Source: a virus
Reading direction: 5' to 3' (one strand)
IMG/VR virus record: IMGVR_UViG_3300047557_002126
Coordinates: 1 to 57,430 of that record
Length of the DNA: 57,430 bases
A model generated the notes under the pieces. That model was not told where the DNA came from. It saw nothing but the letters and a program-made list of their open reading frames with translations, and did no database searches. Every line of letters starts with the position of its first letter. The first letter of the stretch is position 1. Of the stretch, positions 56,783-57,430 are shown piece by piece. A program made the position numbers and the translations under genes.

Positions 56783-56821
56783 AAGGGCCTACGGGCCTTT
56801 CCTGCAGGATTCACTCCTGCA
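56783..56821 (+). ncRNA. tandem hairpin element D
   Basis: AAGGGCC and GGCCTTT (7 bp, one G-U) are closed by a UACG tetraloop; two nucleotides later TGCAGGA and TCCTGCA pair around the 5-nt loop TTCAC. It resembles A-C in having two 7-bp hairpins in tandem, without the T-loop. It ends 18 nt before the ATG at 56840. The first hairpin could act as a weak terminator. Confidence 0.45.
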
Positions 56822-56839
56822 TTCAATGTCAACGCAACC

Positions 56840-57040
56840 ATGAAACATGTTGTTAAGCTTGGTGCCAAGCAGTACGTAACACTTGATTCTTACGGTGGGT
56901 CTTATGAGACTCGACGCAAGGAACAAGTCATCGTGCTGATCCTTGGCATCCTTGTTGCTGCACTCAGCATTGGCGCACTGATGGGCGCTGACATCACTCA
57001 ATTCGAACCTCAACTCACCAATGGGCAACCTCGCAATTGA
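56840..57040 (+). CDS. 66-aa membrane protein
   Basis: MKHVVKLGAKQYVTLDSYGG, then a transmembrane helix (VIVLILGILVAALSIGALMG, about 30-49). I chose the ATG at 56840 because the upstream in-frame ATG at 56765 would make element D coding. A five-codon frame, MSTQP (56826-56843), overlaps the start. Function unknown. Confidence 0.55.
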   Translation: MKHVVKLGAKQYVTLDSYGGSYETRRKEQVIVLILGILVAALSIGALMGADITQFEPQLTNGQPRN

Positions 57041-57347
57041 AACTGCTCTGATCGAAGAACGTATTGAGACACTCAGGCAGAAACTACTGGAGAACTACAA
57101 GTCTCAGTACCACAAGACACAAGTGGATTTTAACCTGGTCAAAGGCAAGAAGTATTACAAGCTTGTCCTGATGGATCCAGGTGCCTCTGTCCACTGCTTC
57201 ATCAGTCGTCAGACTGGTGCCGTATACAAGCCAGCTACATGGCAAAGACCAGCGGCCCATGCACGGTACAACTTGTTGGATGACATCTCATTTGCTGAGT
57301 GTCTACGCCGTGCTGACTGGGCTGGAAATTATTTGTATTTGAGGTAA
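57021..57347 (+). CDS. conserved phage protein, DUF7717-like
   Basis: A 108-residue protein, with a helix (ETALIEERIETLRQKLLENY) and then KKYYKLVLMDPGASVHCFIS, QTGAVYKPATWQRPA and ARYNLLDD. This ending, with VHCFI, TG-x-VYKPA and RYNLL, is shared by many phage proteins of unknown role. It overlaps the previous gene by 20 nt. Confidence 0.65.
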   Translation: MGNLAIETALIEERIETLRQKLLENYKSQYHKTQVDFNLVKGKKYYKLVLMDPGASVHCFISRQTGAVYKPATWQRPAAHARYNLLDDISFAECLRRADWAGNYLYLR

Positions 57348-57349
57348 CT

Positions 57350-57430
57350 ATGAACTCTCCTTACCAGAAACGAATGAATAAGCTTCGTGAAGCATTTGGA
57401 AACAAGTGCATTAAATGCGGAGCTAAAGAC
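57350..57430 (+). CDS. start of a probable HNH endonuclease (truncated by window)
   Basis: MNSPYQKRMNKLREAFGNKC followed by IKCGAKD: the first 27 codons reach a CIKCGA Cys-x-x-Cys knuckle like those opening HNH nucleases. The rest is outside the window. Confidence 0.45.
   Translation, partial: MNSPYQKRMNKLREAFGNKCIKCGAKD

Noticed and set aside
1-57430. CRISPR array or tRNA genes
   Set aside because: I saw no regularly spaced direct repeats with unique spacers and no complete cloverleaf by eye on either strand; a covariance search was not possible.

Overview
The window is part of a phage genome that most likely infects cyanobacteria. Phage identity rests on a terminase large subunit, a portal-like protein, a probable major capsid protein, fibre genes, several cell-wall hydrolases and many tightly packed, overlapping genes. 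A cyanobacterial host is suggested by a high-light-inducible protein (hli, 1278-1517), an NblA-like phycobilisome-degradation protein (24059-24361) and SpeD (5567-5926). Both ends are cut inside genes (1-168 and 57350-57430). No DNA polymerase, RNA polymerase, integrase or tRNA gene was seen, so more of the genome lies outside the window. No tail sheath, tube or tape-measure protein was recognised, so the morphotype cannot be fixed.

Layout. 1-1603 (minus): hli operon with a tiny membrane peptide, a methyltransferase and unknown genes. 1649-7218 (plus): DNA metabolism and accessory enzymes (PD-(D/E)XK nuclease, primase-SF3 helicase, SpeD, glycosyltransferase), closed by a strong terminator. 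7268-7721: non-coding, with nested inverted repeats and clustered TGAGAC hexamers. 7722-10265 (plus): two HNH-like genes, a probable virion protein and a small membrane protein. 10266-11821 (minus): a two-domain endolysin and neighbours. 11867-12544 (plus): glycosyltransferase. 12561-20439 (minus): three repeat-rich fibre genes. 20494-23000 (plus): HTH protein, Dam-like methyltransferase, dCTP deaminase. 22997-25204: mixed strands with DUF3310, NblA-like and GH24 lysozyme genes. 25231-54465 (minus, interrupted by one HTH gene at 30136): the virion morphogenesis block with terminase, portal, scaffold, capsid and many Gly/Ala-rich proteins likely carried in the virion. 54576-54785 is a divergent plus gene. 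54786-55447 is a second large non-coding, structured region, followed to the end by very small plus-strand genes that resemble a phage early region.

Three features stand out. First, four intergenic elements among the small plus-strand genes (55643-56821) are tandem hairpins; the first hairpins of three have tRNA T-loop-like 7-nt loops and share an AGNNATTGCC linker. They precede genes with CA-rich leaders lacking Shine-Dalgarno motifs. Second, at least seven start codons elsewhere (382, 1649, 5953, 15371, 25045, 36612, 44661) are preceded at 0-6 nt by a perfect or nearly perfect inverted repeat. Third, the portal and probable scaffold genes overlap by 584 nt in different frames, with a strong ribosome-binding site for the internal gene. 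All functions are inferred from reading the sequence; no searches or folding were run.
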